Assembly: GCF_025465935.1 (NCBI RefSeq)
Contig: NZ_JANLNV010000082.1
Span: 186,001-250,000, forward strand
DNA length: 64,000 nucleotides
Source: Pseudomonas sp. 7P_10.2_Bac1
Lineage (GTDB): Bacteria; Pseudomonadota; Gammaproteobacteria; Pseudomonadales; Pseudomonadaceae
Reading direction: 5' to 3'
Below, in pieces: positions 62,262 to 64,000 of this stretch. The translations under genes and the position numbers were made by a program. The notes beneath the pieces were generated by a model that saw only the letters and a program-made list of their open reading frames with translations, had not been told where the DNA came from and searched no databases. Each line of letters begins with the position of its first letter. Position 1 is the first letter of the stretch.

Positions 62262-63203
62262 ATGTCGCATTATTTTGACAGCGCTCAGCAACAAGACATT
62301 CAGGCCTTATCCAACACCTTCACCGGCCGTACTCAGTGGCCGACCTGGCTGCTGCTGATTGCCGTGCCCAGTGCCTGGTTTGCCTTGATGCTGGCCAGCC
62401 CGGCGATCGGCGCAGGCTGGACCATTGTGTTGTTGATCCCGGTGGTGGTGCTGTGGATGTCGGTTCAGCACGAACTGCTGCACGGCCATCCCACGCGCTT
62501 TAATTGGCTGAATAAAGTGCTGGGCTACGCGCCGTTTGCCTTGTGGTATCCGTACACCCTGTACCGTGACAGCCACTTGCAGCATCACCATGATCACGAC
62601 TTGACCATCCCCGGTGTCGATCCCGAAAGCCGTTACCTGAGCCAATTGGGCTGGCAAAACAGTTCAGCCTGGTTTCGCGGGCTGCTCTGGCTCAACAAAA
62701 CCGTGCCGGGCCGCTTGCTGGTCGGGCCGCCGCTGGCCTTGTTCGGCATGGCCAAAAGAGAACTTCAACGCTTGCGCCAAGGCGAGCGCAAGGCCTGGTT
62801 AATGTGGTTGACCCATGGCTTTTTCACCGTGCTGATGTTTGTCTTCATTGCCCGCTACAGTGCGCTGGCGATCTGGCAATACGTGTTTCTGGTCACCGTC
62901 CCGGTGCTGTCGATCGGCATGGTGCGCTCTTTTTATGAGCACCGGCCCGCCGCACTGCCTGAACAGCGCACGGTTCTCAACGAAGCCGGCTGGCCGTGGA
63001 CCTGGCTGTTCCTGAATCTCAACCTGCATTTGGTCCATCACGACTTGCCACGCTTGCCGTGGTTCTACATGCCCAGGGTGTATCAGGCGCGCCGTGAGCA
63101 ATGGCAGCAGCGCAGTGGAGGTTATGTGGTGCACGGCTATGGTCAATTGATCCGTCGCCATTCGGTGCGCGCCATTGATAGCCCGAAACACCCGTTCGTT
63201 TAA
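62262..63203 (+). CDS. Fatty acid desaturase-family membrane protein
   Basis: A 313-residue membrane-bound di-iron-type protein. It has the three histidine clusters of the family: HELLHGH (about residues 69-75), HLQHHHDHD (about 105-113) and HLVHHD (about 256-261). Four to five membrane helices lie around them. Members include desaturases, beta-carotene hydroxylases and alkane monooxygenases; the substrate is unknown. It precedes the PhnD-like gene by 18 bases, so the two may be cotranscribed. Confidence 0.82.
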   Translation: MSHYFDSAQQQDIQALSNTFTGRTQWPTWLLLIAVPSAWFALMLASPAIGAGWTIVLLIPVVVLWMSVQHELLHGHPTRFNWLNKVLGYAPFALWYPYTLYRDSHLQHHHDHDLTIPGVDPESRYLSQLGWQNSSAWFRGLLWLNKTVPGRLLVGPPLALFGMAKRELQRLRQGERKAWLMWLTHGFFTVLMFVFIARYSALAIWQYVFLVTVPVLSIGMVRSFYEHRPAALPEQRTVLNEAGWPWTWLFLNLNLHLVHHDLPRLPWFYMPRVYQARREQWQQRSGGYVVHGYGQLIRRHSVRAIDSPKHPFV

Positions 63204-63221
63204 CGTCAACAGGAGCGTTGT

Positions 63222-64000
63222 ATGTCAGGCGGTTACGCAGAATTATTGATGTACGTGGCCCCGCAGCCAGTACGTGACGCCAACGAGCAATGGCTGACGC
63301 GCATCCTTGATCGGTTGCAGGTCACGCGCTACGACGCCGGCGGCCTTGAGTTGCTGGCGTTGTTTCGCTCGCCAGAGTTGGTGCTGACGCAAACCTGCGG
63401 CTACCCCTTGCTGACGCAGTTGCAGGGGCAGGTTCAAGTGGTGGGGCGTCCGCGTTATGAATGGCCGGACAGCAGCGGAGGAACCCATTGCAGTGTGATC
63501 GTCAGCCGTGAGTCCGACTCGCGTCTCGAACTGGCAGACTTCAAGGGCAGCCGCGGGGTGATCAATGACCGGCACTCCAACAGCGGCATGAACCTGTTGC
63601 GCCATCGACTGACGCCCTTACAGCAGGACGGGCGCTTCTTTGCTTCGGTGGCCACCAGCGGCGCCCATCAGCAAAGCCTGCGCTGGGTGCGCGAAGGCTG
63701 GGCGGACCTGGCCTCTATCGACAGCGTCACGTTTGCCTACTTGGCGCGCTATGCGCCGGCCGAAGTCGCCGGGTTGCGGATTGTCGCGCGCACCGCGCAG
63801 AGCCCGAACCTGCCTTACATCACAGCGTTGAGTGCTGGCACTGCAGGAGCCGAGCGTATTCGTGAGGCAATGAACCTTGCCCTCCAGGAGTTGCCACACG
63901 TAAGTGCCACCTTGGGTTTGCAGGAAGTATTACCGGCCAGCGAAGCGGATTACCAACTCGTTATCGGCTATCAGCGCGAAGCCAGCGCTGCGGGTTATGA
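63222..64000 (+). CDS. PhnD-like ABC phosphate/phosphonate substrate-binding protein (3' cut by window)
   Basis: The 5' part (259 codons) of a periplasmic-binding-protein-like gene that runs off the right edge without a stop. Features are YAELLMYVAPQPVRDAN at the start, LFRSPELVLTQTCGYPLL, and DFKGSRGVINDRHSNSGMNLLR, typical of PhnD/phosphonate-binding-like proteins. Then comes GAHQQSLRWVREGWADLASIDSVTF. There is no visible N-terminal signal peptide, so a cytoplasmic or differently exported form is possible. AGGAGCG precedes the ATG. Confidence 0.75.
   Translation, partial: MSGGYAELLMYVAPQPVRDANEQWLTRILDRLQVTRYDAGGLELLALFRSPELVLTQTCGYPLLTQLQGQVQVVGRPRYEWPDSSGGTHCSVIVSRESDSRLELADFKGSRGVINDRHSNSGMNLLRHRLTPLQQDGRFFASVATSGAHQQSLRWVREGWADLASIDSVTFAYLARYAPAEVAGLRIVARTAQSPNLPYITALSAGTAGAERIREAMNLALQELPHVSATLGLQEVLPASEADYQLVIGYQREASAAGY

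Overview
The window is chromosomal DNA of a Pseudomonas species, most likely of the fluorescens group. The strongest evidence is the crfX-cmpX-sigX-oprF block next to ppsR/ppsA, rraA-like and cmaX genes, the same order as in P. aeruginosa. Further support comes from a Pseudomonas-type APS reductase (CysH), an OprD-family porin, an ECF sigma/FecR/TonB-receptor iron cassette and many 'GTAGGAGC'-type palindromic (REP-like) elements. OprF has no cysteine at all, whereas P. aeruginosa OprF has four.

Layout. 1-901 is an A+T-richer stretch with no recognisable intact gene. 902-14060 carries housekeeping and transport genes: a Sel1-like small protein, rmuC, a large symporter-fused hybrid histidine kinase (MxtR/CrbS type), a TetR/MFS pair, a TDT/SLAC1 transporter, an MFS-PlsC fusion, a guanidinium exporter under a guanidine-II riboswitch, a BASS symporter and rdgC. 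A tandemly duplicated tRNA-Val/tRNA-Asp pair follows (14222-14781).

15013-23877 is a catabolic island. A three-subunit FAD/[2Fe-2S] dehydrogenase and a DHDPS-family lyase form one operon. An XRE-cupin regulator gene lies on the same strand. Divergent to these are a DUF3311/SSS symporter pair, a VOC protein, an atypical Rid protein and an OprD-like porin. Together they look like uptake and oxidation of an amino or imino acid that cannot be named from sequence. 23926-27942 is a Fur-type iron-uptake operon (ECF sigma, FecR, siderophore receptor), followed by cysH and pabB.

30385-33442 is a conserved but poorly understood triad: RimK-like ATP-grasp ligase, inactive-transglutaminase membrane protein and retropepsin-like secreted protein. 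33722-42281 is the complete 2-methylcitrate (propionate) operon: GntR regulator, prpB, prpC, acnD, prpF, prpD. Each long spacer inside it holds a palindromic element. 42371-51458 holds ppsR/ppsA, a hydrolase, an RraA-like gene, cmaX and crfX-cmpX-sigX-oprF.

51579-57951 holds pyrD, rmf, rlmKL, dacB and yggL. A triplicated tRNA-Glu/tRNA-Gly array follows (59232-59904). The right end has a LysR/SDR/tautomerase group, a fatty-acid-desaturase-like membrane protein and the 5' part of a PhnD-like binding protein cut by the window edge. I see no CRISPR array, insertion sequence or intact prophage.
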